DNA of 64,000 bases from Sulfurimonas paralvinellae (lineage in GTDB: Bacteria > Campylobacterota > Campylobacteria > Campylobacterales > Sulfurimonadaceae): NCBI RefSeq assembly GCF_014905135.1, contig NZ_CP041406.1:1860001-1924000 (forward strand), read 5' to 3'. Below the pieces are notes generated by a model. The model was not told the origin of the DNA. It made no database searches and worked only from the letters and a program-made list of their open reading frames with translations. The position numbers were made by a program, and so were the translations under genes. Shown here piece after piece: positions 26,735 to 36,059 of the stretch. Numbering within the stretch: position 1 is the first letter of the stretch; each line of letters begins with the position of its first letter.

Positions 26735-29574
26735 TGCAAAAACTCAAACATGCAGACAGAACGACACTGATACTTTTTCTTTTTATCTTCTTCATTGCTA
26801 TACTCTTTTATACCAGTTATAAAATAAAAGCACAAATGAACTTTTTTGCTGTGGAGAATCAAAAGATAACAGAGCTGCAGATGCTTGATATAAAACTCAA
26901 CAATATTGCACTTGCAACTAATAAATTTACCAACTATGATATCATCGACAAAGCGGAATCTGATTTTACAAAACTAGTTGGCAACATACATAGTGCCTTA
27001 AAAAGATATAGCCCTGATGCAATACCACTGCTGGATAAAGTCTTACAAAAATTTCAACAAAAACGTGAAGATCTTGAATACTTCAAGGCGCAAAATGCTT
27101 CTCTTATCAACAGTTCCCATTTTCTTTTTGATCTGCATACTACCATTACACAAGACAACATGCTCGCCCTTGAAGCTAAAAATATTACCAACGAAATTCT
27201 TTTTTACATCTTACGATACGCATCGAGCGATTATATTGATAAAAAGATTATAGAGACTAAACTTGCAAAACTACAAAAAACAGCTGACAAGTATTCCAAC
27301 AGACATCTCCATACATTCTATAAACAGGCTGTTGTTATGCTAAACACACTGCAGTCGCTCAAGGAAGTTTCTGTAGATATTGAGAACAACCCTCTTCCAA
27401 AAGACATTCAGCGACTCAAAGAGCACCTGAGACTTGATTATGAACAAAATCTTGAGTATCAAACATTATTGGCACTTCTCTTTTTTATTTTTTCCATTAT
27501 TCTTCTCATTACACTGATTCTTTCTCATCTTGATTCCAACAGAAGAAAAAAAGAGCTTCTCGCTTTTCGTTCGGCAATCGAAAAAAGTGACAATAGTGTT
27601 GTTATCACCGATTCACAAAGAAATATCATCTACGTCAATGAAAGTTTTGAAAAAACAACCGGATACACAGCCAAAGAAGCACTTGGACATAATCCCAACT
27701 TTTTAAAATCAGGCATGCAGGATGAAAATTTCTATAAAGATCTCAACAGCACACTCGCTCAAGGAAAAAAATGGGAAGGAGAATTTATCAACAAACGTAA
27801 AGACGGTAGACTGTTATATGAGAAAACGTCCATTATTCCCATCTATCTTGAAGGTAAGATTCTTAACTTCATCGCACTCAAACTTGATATTACCGATTAC
27901 ATTGAGAGAAATAAAAAACTGGTACAGGCAGCTGCAGTTTTTGAAAATACCGAAGAGGCTATTATTATCGCTGATGCAGATGGCAAAGTCATCTCAGTAA
28001 ACAACGCTTTTACAAATATATACGGCTATACTCTCGATGAAGTCAAAGGCACAAACCTCAGTATGCTTCACGCCGGAGTATATGACGACAAATTTTATGC
28101 AGACGTATGGTACGAGATCAATAAAAATGGAATGTGGCGAGGTAAACTGATCAACAAAACAAAAGAGGGACAAAACATTCCTGTCTGGACTACAATCAAA
28201 AAAATCAAAGATGAGCATGGTAAGACTGTAAACTATACAGCTATTCAAACTGACCTGCGTGAGATTGAAAGGTCGCAGGCTAAAGCAGACTATCTTGCTT
28301 ATCATGATCCGCTTACAGGACTTTACAACCGGGTAAACTTTGAAGAGTACCTCGCACATGCACTCTTAGTGGCAAAAAGAAATGAGAGTCTGATGGCGAT
28401 TCTGTTCATCGATCTTGACAGGTTCAAGATCATAAACGACACCCTCGGACATGACATTGGAGATAAAGTGCTCATCACCGTAGCTGAACGCCTAAAGAAT
28501 ACACTTAGAGACAGCGACTTTATCTCTCGATGGGGAGGTGATGAATTTGTCGTCATTCTCGAAAACATAGTGAGTGCCAGTGATACTGCTATCGTTGCTA
28601 CAAATCTTGTAGAAGTCCTCAAAGAACCTATGAACATCGATGGTCATCATCTCATCACAACGGCAAGTATCGGCATAGCCCTTTTCCCTGAAAACGGAGA
28701 GGATACGAACACACTCATCAAACATGCCGACAGTGCAATGTATCAGGCAAAAGATCTTGGTAAAAACAACTTTTGCTACTACACTTCCGAACTTTCATCA
28801 CAGATACAAAAGAAGCTTGCCATAGATATGGCACTGCATAATGCACTTGAAAAGAACGAAATTTATATGCTCTTTCAACCGCAGTATGACCTGCAAACAC
28901 AACAGATCATATCTACTGAAGCACTTGTAAGGTGGGAGAATGCAGAGCTTGGATTTGTTCCACCTGATAAATTCATTCCTATCGCTGAAGACAGCGGCAC
29001 CATAGTTTCACTTGGCTATTTTATATTTGAAGAGTCCTGTAAAGCATACAAAAAGATGAAAGAGGCAGGCGTTGATTTGCAGCATATTGCTATCAATGTT
29101 TCAAGTATCCAATTTAAAGAACCGCATCTTTTAGATACATTTGTCTCTATTGTTAAACGTCATAATCTTCATCCTAGCGAGATAGAGATCGAAATAACCG
29201 AACGATTTTTAATGGACAACACCATTGCAAATATCAACCTTCTGCAAAGTTTTAGAAACTATGGTTTTCAGATCTCAATAGATGATTTTGGAACGGGTTA
29301 CTCTTCTATGTCCTATCTAAAGCAACTCCCGATTGACACGATTAAAATTGACAAATCTTTTGTTGACGATATAGCTGATGGAAGCTCTGACAATGTCATC
29401 ATAGAAGCCATGATAGCTCTTTCCAAAACACTTGGCTACCAAATAGTCGCAGAGGGCATAGAGACCAAAGAGCAAGAGGACTTTTTAGGGCAGACACATT
29501 GTGATATCGGGCAGGGATATCTCTTTTCAAAACCGATCAGCAGCAACGAGATTATTGCCAGATTCTCGTCTTAG
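26731..29574 (+). CDS. Membrane PAS-PAS-GGDEF-EAL c-di-GMP enzyme
   Basis: A 947-residue signalling protein. Helix 1 (about 14-32) and helix 2 (about 240-265) frame a helical periplasmic domain; two PAS domains follow (about 280-390 and 400-515), the second with the ENTEEAI and NNAFTNIYGYTLDEV elements. The GGDEF domain has an intact RWGGDEF near residue 600, and the EAL domain has EALVRW near 729, DDFGTGYSS and the late AEGIET glutamate, so both halves look catalytically competent. Overlap with the cytochrome c peroxidase gene suggests periplasmic peroxide or haem state as the input, which is inference. An alternative start is the ATG at 26734. Confidence 0.92.
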   Translation: MMQKLKHADRTTLILFLFIFFIAILFYTSYKIKAQMNFFAVENQKITELQMLDIKLNNIALATNKFTNYDIIDKAESDFTKLVGNIHSALKRYSPDAIPLLDKVLQKFQQKREDLEYFKAQNASLINSSHFLFDLHTTITQDNMLALEAKNITNEILFYILRYASSDYIDKKIIETKLAKLQKTADKYSNRHLHTFYKQAVVMLNTLQSLKEVSVDIENNPLPKDIQRLKEHLRLDYEQNLEYQTLLALLFFIFSIILLITLILSHLDSNRRKKELLAFRSAIEKSDNSVVITDSQRNIIYVNESFEKTTGYTAKEALGHNPNFLKSGMQDENFYKDLNSTLAQGKKWEGEFINKRKDGRLLYEKTSIIPIYLEGKILNFIALKLDITDYIERNKKLVQAAAVFENTEEAIIIADADGKVISVNNAFTNIYGYTLDEVKGTNLSMLHAGVYDDKFYADVWYEINKNGMWRGKLINKTKEGQNIPVWTTIKKIKDEHGKTVNYTAIQTDLREIERSQAKADYLAYHDPLTGLYNRVNFEEYLAHALLVAKRNESLMAILFIDLDRFKIINDTLGHDIGDKVLITVAERLKNTLRDSDFISRWGGDEFVVILENIVSASDTAIVATNLVEVLKEPMNIDGHHLITTASIGIALFPENGEDTNTLIKHADSAMYQAKDLGKNNFCYYTSELSSQIQKKLAIDMALHNALEKNEIYMLFQPQYDLQTQQIISTEALVRWENAELGFVPPDKFIPIAEDSGTIVSLGYFIFEESCKAYKKMKEAGVDLQHIAINVSSIQFKEPHLLDTFVSIVKRHNLHPSEIEIEITERFLMDNTIANINLLQSFRNYGFQISIDDFGTGYSSMSYLKQLPIDTIKIDKSFVDDIADGSSDNVIIEAMIALSKTLGYQIVAEGIETKEQEDFLGQTHCDIGQGYLFSKPISSNEIIARFSS

Positions 29575-30632
29575 GCAACCTCTCCATAGAAATAAAATCT
29601 GTTCTTGCCTGCCTGTTTCGCCGCATACATTGCCAGATCTGCTCGTTTTTTGATATCAAAGTCACTCGTTGCATCATCTGGGAAACGGGCGATTCCTATA
29701 CTTGCAGAGAGAACAATATTACTGTCTTTACATGGCATTGTAAGATTGAACATCAGATTTTTTGCAATATTTTCAAGTTCGTTCGCATTTTCATAATGTG
29801 TCATACAAACGAATTCATCGCCACCAAGTCTGTAGGTATCAAGAATAATACTCTCTAGTCTTCTTGATGCTTCAACTAAAACTTTGTCACCGATATCGTG
29901 TCCATACTCATCATTGATCTTTTTAAAAGAGTCCAAATCAACAAAAAAGAGAGCAAAAGGCTTAGCATCGTGATGAAATCTGCTTATGTACTCGTTTAAA
30001 TCTGCATCGAAAAGGTATCTGTTTCCAAGAGCTGTAAGCTCATCATGTCTTGCCTTGTGTGCTGATTCTTCCACATTTTCATACAAGATAGTGATATACT
30101 CATGCATTTGTGAAACCATCTTAAAATAGTAAAGTGGAATAACAAGATACGTAATAAGCCAGCCGATTGCCATTGCTCTTTCATCAAGCCAATATGTCGA
30201 TGTCGTTATAAGAACCATCCATGATATAAGAACTGCCACATAAGCCGTATAGGCCATAAGTTTTCCATACCGCATACCATAGCCGACAATGTACCACAAA
30301 AGGATTCCTGCAAAATATGCTGAAAGTGATCCAATCAGATACATCACATATACACTCAGAGCCACATCAATGATAATTGAAAATAGAATTCGCTCTTTTT
30401 GCATTACATAAGGAAAATATTTCAGTGTCAGAAAATAGAAAAGATTTAGAAAAACAACAAAAACAGGTGCGGCCATAATCTCCTCAGCAGAATAGCCTCT
30501 GTAGTCTACATTGTGTGCGTAATAATAGTCGTAATAAAAGACAGCCATGAAAATAGCGATAAAGAAAAGTCGTAAAAAAATCTGTACTTTCTCGTTTTCC
30601 AGATATCTTTGGGCTATAGAATCATTTTTCAT
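29571..30632 (-). CDS. Membrane diguanylate cyclase (GGDEF)
   Basis: A 353-residue protein with an N-terminal block of about five to six membrane helices (about 15-175), a linking helix, and a GGDEF domain with YRLGGDEFVCM near residues 266-276, so the catalytic site is intact. The input domain is not one I can name. It is convergent with the preceding gene (stops overlap by four bases) and its start overlaps the stop of the gene at 30629, forming an operon with it. Confidence 0.88.
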   Translation of the reverse strand: MKNDSIAQRYLENEKVQIFLRLFFIAIFMAVFYYDYYYAHNVDYRGYSAEEIMAAPVFVVFLNLFYFLTLKYFPYVMQKERILFSIIIDVALSVYVMYLIGSLSAYFAGILLWYIVGYGMRYGKLMAYTAYVAVLISWMVLITTSTYWLDERAMAIGWLITYLVIPLYYFKMVSQMHEYITILYENVEESAHKARHDELTALGNRYLFDADLNEYISRFHHDAKPFALFFVDLDSFKKINDEYGHDIGDKVLVEASRRLESIILDTYRLGGDEFVCMTHYENANELENIAKNLMFNLTMPCKDSNIVLSASIGIARFPDDATSDFDIKKRADLAMYAAKQAGKNRFYFYGEVA

Positions 30633-32785
30633 GAGAACTTCTCTGGTTGGGAAAAATAATAACCCTGTGAATATTCAATTCCCAAGGCTTCAACAACAGC
30701 CTGCACCTCAGATGAATGAACAAATTCAGCGATACAGGTAATATTGGAATTTTGTGCGAAGTTGGCAATTGATTTGACTATCTCATAACTTTTCTCATCA
30801 CGGTCAATATTTTTAATATATTTTGCATCTATCTTCAAAAAGTCAATATCCAAGTCAAGTATACGTTCAAAATTTGAATACTCTGCACCAAAATCATCGA
30901 TGGCCAAACCAAGTCCCATCTCTTTAAGTTCATTAAGCTGCTTTAGATGACTCTGCTTTCCATGCGAACTAACACCCTCCAAAATTTCCAAAATTATCCG
31001 TTGCGGATCAATGCCATACTCTTTTAGTTTTTGCGAGATATAACCACTCAAGTAGTTTCTTCCAAGATCATCCTCGGTAATGTTAAGCGAAAAAGATTCT
31101 CTACGATCCTGCATCACAGCGAAACTTTTATCTATCATTCTCATTGTGATCTCGGGCATCAGTCCCGATAACTGACCTGCTTCAAGAAACTCAAACGGCG
31201 AAATGACCCTGTCATCCATTTCTATTCGCACCAATGCTTCATACTTGCTTATTTCATTTGTCTCATTATTATGTATGCCTTGAAAATACGGTACGATTCT
31301 ATCAGATTCAAGAGCATCGAGAATAAGCCGGTTAGCCTTTACAAAACGGTTTTTATCCTCTTTTCTTGGCAGATCAGTCACCGGATCAAAGATGTGGTAT
31401 CTGTTCTTACCTAAATCTTTTGAAATTTTCAAAGCCAATGAAGCGTTTTCCATCAAGTTTTCAACACCATGGCATGCTCCATAGTTAAATGAAATATTGA
31501 GCACAACGCCATCAATCTCAAAAGAGTTCTCATAAAAATATTTTTGCACTTTCTTGATGATATCTTTAGCAAGATCTTTCTCACATAAAAAGGCGAATTC
31601 ATCAGAATTAACCCGAAATATATCCGGCAGTTCACAGATGTTGACTAATGTTTTTGCAATTTCTTGAAGCAGTCTGTCTGCAAAGGCAAAACCGTATGCA
31701 CTATTGATGTAGCTGAAATTATTGATATCAAAATGAATGAGCGTATAGGCTTTCTCATTGTTTGTCAATAATTGGGTAAGTTTTGATTTGTTGTCCAAAC
31801 CTGTCAATTGATCATGATACGCCAGATAATTCGCTCTTTGCTGCGCTTCTTTAAGCTCGGTTATGTCACTGAAGATTGCCAGATAATTTTTTGTTTCATC
31901 TTCTTCTTTAATAAGACTCACACTCATCCATTGTGTTATCTCTTGACCATTTTTTCTTCTGTTAATAATTTCACCAGACCAGTGTGTTTTGTGCAGAATA
32001 TCATCCCACATCTTCTTATAAAATGATTTATCATGATGCCCTGATGCCAGCATATTTGGGTTATGGTGCAAAACTTCTTCATCCGTATAGCCGTATATAT
32101 CTTTAAAGGCCTTATTAACTTCAATAATATTGTTCTCTCTGTCAGTAATAATAACGCCTTCCTTGGCGTTTTCCATTGCTTGCGTGAAGAGTTCTATTCT
32201 TCTTTCATTGAAGGTATTTTTCAACACGATACTAACAATATTTGCAGCAGTTTCAAGAAGCAGCTTATGAAATTGTGACGGAGAGCGGTGTTCAAACGAG
32301 GAGAGTGCAAAAGTCCCTATAGCCTCTTTTTGCTCATTCCTCACAGGCACTGACCAACAGGAGCATAGATTGAAATCGTAAGCAATCTCACGAAGATCTT
32401 CCCATTTGCTGTCTGTAAAGGTGTCTTTAATATACTGTGGCTCATTTCTATAAACAGCGTTCCCACAGGATCCTCCATGAGGACCTGGTTTGAGATCTTT
32501 AAACTTCTCTATACCTTCTGGAGGAACTGAGGGAGCATGGATCATATCCATCAAACCCGTCTTCTTGTCTTTGAGCATAATGGAAGCGACAGAGTTTGGC
32601 AAGAGAGATTCTGCCATTAAACAGAGTTCATCCAAGATTTGGGAGCTTGAACCTCTTTCTGCTACTTTTTCAAGAATTACTTTCTGGATGTTGAGAATAT
32701 GGTTATACTGCTCCTGCGTTACAGAAACCTCATCCATCTTTAAATCCTCAAGTAGCGCACAGTTGGAATTTTCTTCCTTACTCAT
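30629..32785 (-). CDS. GAF-PAS-degenerate GGDEF-EAL phosphodiesterase
   Basis: A 718-residue cytosolic protein. An N-terminal GAF domain (about 35-190) with GGSCGNAVYRNEPQYI and CSCWSVPVRN elements, one PAS domain (about 205-320), then a GGDEF-like domain whose signature reads VNSDEF, so cyclase activity is unlikely. The EAL domain keeps EALVRI, the asparagine in LNITEDD, DDFGAEYS, LKID and the late AEF glutamate, so c-di-GMP hydrolysis is plausible. The odd DDFG-A-E-Y-S (usual T-G) is noted. It is coupled to the downstream diguanylate cyclase at 29571 by a 4-base overlap, making an opposed synthesis/degradation pair. Confidence 0.88.
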   Translation of the reverse strand: MSKEENSNCALLEDLKMDEVSVTQEQYNHILNIQKVILEKVAERGSSSQILDELCLMAESLLPNSVASIMLKDKKTGLMDMIHAPSVPPEGIEKFKDLKPGPHGGSCGNAVYRNEPQYIKDTFTDSKWEDLREIAYDFNLCSCWSVPVRNEQKEAIGTFALSSFEHRSPSQFHKLLLETAANIVSIVLKNTFNERRIELFTQAMENAKEGVIITDRENNIIEVNKAFKDIYGYTDEEVLHHNPNMLASGHHDKSFYKKMWDDILHKTHWSGEIINRRKNGQEITQWMSVSLIKEEDETKNYLAIFSDITELKEAQQRANYLAYHDQLTGLDNKSKLTQLLTNNEKAYTLIHFDINNFSYINSAYGFAFADRLLQEIAKTLVNICELPDIFRVNSDEFAFLCEKDLAKDIIKKVQKYFYENSFEIDGVVLNISFNYGACHGVENLMENASLALKISKDLGKNRYHIFDPVTDLPRKEDKNRFVKANRLILDALESDRIVPYFQGIHNNETNEISKYEALVRIEMDDRVISPFEFLEAGQLSGLMPEITMRMIDKSFAVMQDRRESFSLNITEDDLGRNYLSGYISQKLKEYGIDPQRIILEILEGVSSHGKQSHLKQLNELKEMGLGLAIDDFGAEYSNFERILDLDIDFLKIDAKYIKNIDRDEKSYEIVKSIANFAQNSNITCIAEFVHSSEVQAVVEALGIEYSQGYYFSQPEKFS

Positions 32786-32876
32786 ATCTCTTACCTTGTA
32801 TATCCATAGAATGGAATGTATTACTTCATTATATCGCCTAAAAAGTAAAAATGGTATTAAGTACTATCATGAAATA

Positions 32877-35108
32877 TCAGCTCTTATCCGGTAGTCCCAC
32901 TTGTAAGATATGCTGCATTTTCTCTTTTGTAATAGCTTTAGAGTAATAAAAACCTTGAATGTTCTCACAGCCGTTTTGTACGCAGAACTCTTTTTGTTCT
33001 TCTCTCTCCACTCCCTCTGCAATGAGATCAAGATGCAAAGCTTTTGCAAGGGCGATAATCGCTCTTATTATGGCAGCATCTTCTGCATCATTTGGAAGGT
33101 CTTGAACAAAGGATTGATCGATCTTAAGTTTATCTATCGGCAGTTTTTTCAAATAAGAAAGCGACGAGTAGCCCGTTCCAAAGTCATCGATGGCTATTGC
33201 TATGCCCAGCTTACTCATCTTCGTAAGAACTACTATGGCCTCTTGCATATTTTGCATGAGTTCATTTTCCGTCACTTCAAACTCCACCCATTCTGCTTTA
33301 CATTCAGTTTCCGCTAACGTTATTGTTAAGAATTCTAAAGAATCCTGTTGTCTGATTTGGCGACTGGAGAGATTCAAAGCCAAAACGCCAGGAGAGAGAC
33401 CCTCTTTATACCACCGGCTTATCTGCATCATTGCCGTTTTTATAACATATCTGTCCAGTTCAATAATGAATCCGGTTGACTCAGCCAGAGGAATAAATTT
33501 CGATGGAAACACTAAGCCCGTATTTGGATGATTCCAGCGCACGAGAGCTTCCATACCCACAACTTTTTGCTTCTTTGCATTGAGCTGTGGTTGGTAGTAA
33601 ACCTCAAACTCTCCATTTTTAAGTCCCGCTCGCATACTCGCTTCCATAACAACTCTTTCAAATGCAAGCGTTGTCATTTCAGAGGAGTAAAACTGAAAAT
33701 TACTTCTACCTTCCTCTTTTGCTTTGTACATTGCTGCATCTGCATTCTTTAACAAATTTTGCACAGAAGTACCGTCTGCAGGGTAGAGACTGATACCGAT
33801 ACTACATGAAAGATAAAAGGTGTTCTCTTTTTCCACGACCGGTTCTGCCAATGCATGAAGAAGTTTTTGTGCTAAAACGGAAGCATCCTGCTCATCTTGA
33901 AGATTTTCCATTATAATGGTAAATTCATCTCCTCCAAGTCTAGCAAGTGTATCTTCTTCACGCATAACTGATTGAAAGCGAGTTGCTACTTCTTTTAGCA
34001 CTTTATCACCAATATCATGCCCCAAAGTGTCGTTTATCTCTTTAAAATGATCCAAATCCAAAAACAACACTGCAAATTTTTTCTTCTCACGTTTGGCTTT
34101 TTGTATCGCTTGATTTAACCTGTCATGCAGCAGTATTCTGTTTGGCAGTTGCGTCAATGTATCATGATGCGCCAAATGTGCCATGCTCTCTTTTTGTTCA
34201 TAAAGCATCTCTTCGAGCAGTTTTCTTTTTGTTATATCTGTTTGTGTTCCTATAAGACGGTAAGGCTTTCCATTTTTGTCATAAAAAATGCGTGTCCGTC
34301 CTAAAACCCAGATATAACTACCATCTTTTCGTCTCAACCTGTAAGTAGTTTCAAAGATCTCTTTTTTATTTTTGAGGTCTTCGCGTAATGCACTTAAGAG
34401 TATTGGTCTGTCATCGGGATGCAGTTGTTTTAACCAAGTGCCAAGTTTATTAGGCAACTCTTCATCACTGTATCCAAGCAGTATCTTCCAACTTGTAGAT
34501 ATATAAAGTTCATTGAGCGGTATGATCCAGTCAGATATGGCTGTATTACTGCCATCAAGAGCTAACTTCATCCGTTCATTGAGTAAATTTGCCCGGCTCT
34601 CTTGCAAGAAGCTCTGTCTATAATTCGTTGCAAAACGTCTGGCTGAAACAATCAGATATATCATAAGTACAACAAAGGGAACTACAAGTATCATAAAGAT
34701 TGGGTCATCATGCAGGTGCATCAACAGCCAGAGAAAAGAGAGCATCAGACTTGGCAGCATCAAAGAGAGATAGACGGAAAATATTGTCCCCAGTGTCGAC
34801 ATGCCAATGGAAACTATTCCTGTGATAATAAGCAAGACAAACAGGTCATATGTAAAAGGTACATTATCAAGAAAAAAAAGCATACTTCCCCAGGCAATTC
34901 CTGTAAGAAGCGGTCCTGTTCTAAAGATATAAGTCCAGTACTCTATAGCTTCTTTTGTGTTGAGAGTATCTCCTGATTTTTTATATTCCAGTAAATAGTA
35001 GACTCTGTACACAAATACGGCCGTATGCATAAAAAGTATGATATAGAAATTATCAGTAGAGATAAAATCTTTTACTATAAAAAGCACAAAAAGAGCCATG
35101 GCATACAT
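32877..35108 (-). CDS. Membrane PAS-GGDEF-EAL c-di-GMP enzyme, start uncertain
   Basis: From the first ATG (35108) the product is 743 residues: about six membrane helices (1-160), a PAS domain with PAC (about 175-305), GGDEF near residue 393 (RLGGDEFTII) and an EAL domain with EALVRWNHPN, DDFGTGYSS and AEGVER, both intact. The same frame stays open upstream to a stop at 35214-35216, and that stretch reads like protein (IAIEFAVENIVAQKSLKQIL...), yet it contains no ATG, GTG or TTG. Either translation starts at a non-standard codon, or a frameshift or sequence error hides the true start. No ribosome site precedes the ATG at 35108. Confidence 0.82.
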   Translation of the reverse strand: MYAMALFVLFIVKDFISTDNFYIILFMHTAVFVYRVYYLLEYKKSGDTLNTKEAIEYWTYIFRTGPLLTGIAWGSMLFFLDNVPFTYDLFVLLIITGIVSIGMSTLGTIFSVYLSLMLPSLMLSFLWLLMHLHDDPIFMILVVPFVVLMIYLIVSARRFATNYRQSFLQESRANLLNERMKLALDGSNTAISDWIIPLNELYISTSWKILLGYSDEELPNKLGTWLKQLHPDDRPILLSALREDLKNKKEIFETTYRLRRKDGSYIWVLGRTRIFYDKNGKPYRLIGTQTDITKRKLLEEMLYEQKESMAHLAHHDTLTQLPNRILLHDRLNQAIQKAKREKKKFAVLFLDLDHFKEINDTLGHDIGDKVLKEVATRFQSVMREEDTLARLGGDEFTIIMENLQDEQDASVLAQKLLHALAEPVVEKENTFYLSCSIGISLYPADGTSVQNLLKNADAAMYKAKEEGRSNFQFYSSEMTTLAFERVVMEASMRAGLKNGEFEVYYQPQLNAKKQKVVGMEALVRWNHPNTGLVFPSKFIPLAESTGFIIELDRYVIKTAMMQISRWYKEGLSPGVLALNLSSRQIRQQDSLEFLTITLAETECKAEWVEFEVTENELMQNMQEAIVVLTKMSKLGIAIAIDDFGTGYSSLSYLKKLPIDKLKIDQSFVQDLPNDAEDAAIIRAIIALAKALHLDLIAEGVEREEQKEFCVQNGCENIQGFYYSKAITKEKMQHILQVGLPDKS

Positions 35109-35204
35109 TGTAAAAATACTTGATTTTGTACTTTTTAGTATCTGTTTCAGCGATTTCTGTGCTACGATATTTTCTACTGCAAACTCGATGGCAATACCCT
35201 TGTA

Positions 35205-35220
35205 TACATAAATTTATGTA
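35205..35220. promoter_or_regulatory. Perfect 16-bp palindrome TACATAAATTTATGTA
   Basis: Exact palindrome about 100 bases upstream of the GGDEF-EAL ATG at 35108, next to a TATATT that could be a minus-strand -10. Its size and symmetry fit the operator of a dimeric repressor, but AT-rich chance palindromes are possible. Confidence 0.3.
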
Positions 35221-35294
35221 ATATACTAGCTCATAAAAGCTTAAAAACATAATGGAGAGTAATAAAGGTTAATAGGGGAAGGTTAAAAAAGAGG

Positions 35295-35321
35295 TTTCAA
35301 AACCCAAAAAGGGTTTTGAAA
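35295..35321 (-). terminator. Intrinsic terminator of the rpmI-rplT unit
   Basis: TTTCAAAACCC and GGGTTTTGAAA form a perfect 11-bp stem with a five-base loop directly after the rplT stop, followed on the minus strand by CCTCTTTTTT. Confidence 0.85.
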
Positions 35322-35681
35322 TTATTTTGCCAATGCAGCTTTAGAAGCGTCAACAACCGCAGCAAATGCAGCCGCATCGTTCATTGCCATATCAGCAAGA
35401 ATTTTACGATCAAGTTCGATACCAGATTTATGAAGTCCGTTCATAAAAGTAGAGTAGTTCATACCGTTTAAACGACATGCAGCATTGATACGAATGATCC
35501 ATAGTTTACGGAACTCACGTTTTTTCTGCTTTCTGTCACGGAATGCGTACATTAATGAGCGTTCTACCTGCTCTTTAGCTTTTCTGAAGTGTTTACGGCG
35601 ACCGCTGTAAAAACCTTTCGCTAATTTTAATAATCTTTTGTGTCTTCTTCTACGAACAACACCTGTTTTAACTCTTGGCAT
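35322..35681 (-). CDS. rplT: 50S ribosomal protein L20
   Basis: A 119-residue basic protein essential for early 50S assembly. The N-terminal extension [23 protein letters not shown] and the globular part with [24 protein letters not shown] are diagnostic (cited as elements). It follows rpmI after a 110-base spacer that contains three consecutive hairpins, and it is closed by a strong terminator. Confidence 0.98.
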   Translation of the reverse strand: MPRVKTGVVRRRRHKRLLKLAKGFYSGRRKHFRKAKEQVERSLMYAFRDRKQKKREFRKLWIIRINAACRLNGMNYSTFMNGLHKSGIELDRKILADMAMNDAAAFAAVVDASKAALAK

Positions 35682-35709
35682 TTTCTTTCCTTATTGTTTC
35701 TTTACCCAG

Positions 35710-35770
35710 CTACTCTTTGTAGTCAAGGTGCCACTTCTGTGGTGGACTTGCCCAACTCTTTTAAAGTTGG
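35710..35770 (-). ncRNA. Three-hairpin element in the rpmI-rplT spacer (candidate L20 control site)
   Basis: On the transcript strand three hairpins follow each other: CCAACT-TTAAAAG-AGTTGG, CCAC-AGAA-GTGG (extendable by wobble pairs) and CTAC-AAAGA-GTAG. The array ends about 27 bases before the rplT ATG. In other bacteria L20 binds its own mRNA upstream of rplT using mimics of 23S rRNA; this spacer could serve the same role, but no direct match to a known L20 leader is claimed. Confidence 0.4.
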
Positions 35771-35791
35771 AGATTAAAAATCTATCAGCAC

Positions 35792-35986
35792 TTAGCTGAC
35801 GATCATTTCCTTGATAGCTTTTGCGTCTGATGCAGCAACAACTTTTGGAGTGTGTTGTTTGCGACGAGTTTTCGCATCTTGTTTTGTAAGAATGTGACTT
35901 CTAAACGCTGTTCCACGTTTAACTTGTCCGTTTTTCTTAACTTTAAAACGCTTTACAGCGCCTTTTACCGATTTCATTTTTGGCAT
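35792..35986 (-). CDS. rpmI: 50S ribosomal protein L35
   Basis: Sixty-four residues from the ATG at 35986 ([20 protein letters not shown]), the normal L35 length; the longer in-frame start at 36019 overlaps the -10 box and is rejected. An AAGGA ribosome site sits seven bases upstream. A -10 TATAAT is at 36019-36024. First gene of the rpmI-rplT pair, which in many bacteria follows infC but here is about 16 kb away. Confidence 0.97.
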   Translation of the reverse strand: MPKMKSVKGAVKRFKVKKNGQVKRGTAFRSHILTKQDAKTRRKQHTPKVVAASDAKAIKEMIVS

Positions 35987-36018
35987 CGATAATCCTTTTC
36001 GTAAAATTTGGGAACGCA

Positions 36019-36024
36019 ATTATA
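36019..36024 (-). promoter_or_regulatory. -10 box of rpmI-rplT
   Basis: GGGTATAATTG on the minus strand 33 bases before the rpmI ATG, giving a leader of about 27 bases with an AAGGA site. Confidence 0.7.
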
Positions 36025-36047
36025 CCCAAACTTTTCTGATTTTTTGC

Positions 36048-36053
36048 TATACT
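36048..36053 (+). promoter_or_regulatory. -10 box placing the start at the ATG of the 36060 gene
   Basis: TATACT ends six bases before the ATG at 36060, so the expected transcription start coincides with the A of the start codon. No ribosome site is present in between. This predicts a leaderless mRNA. Confidence 0.45.
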
Positions 36054-36059
36054 TTGCCT

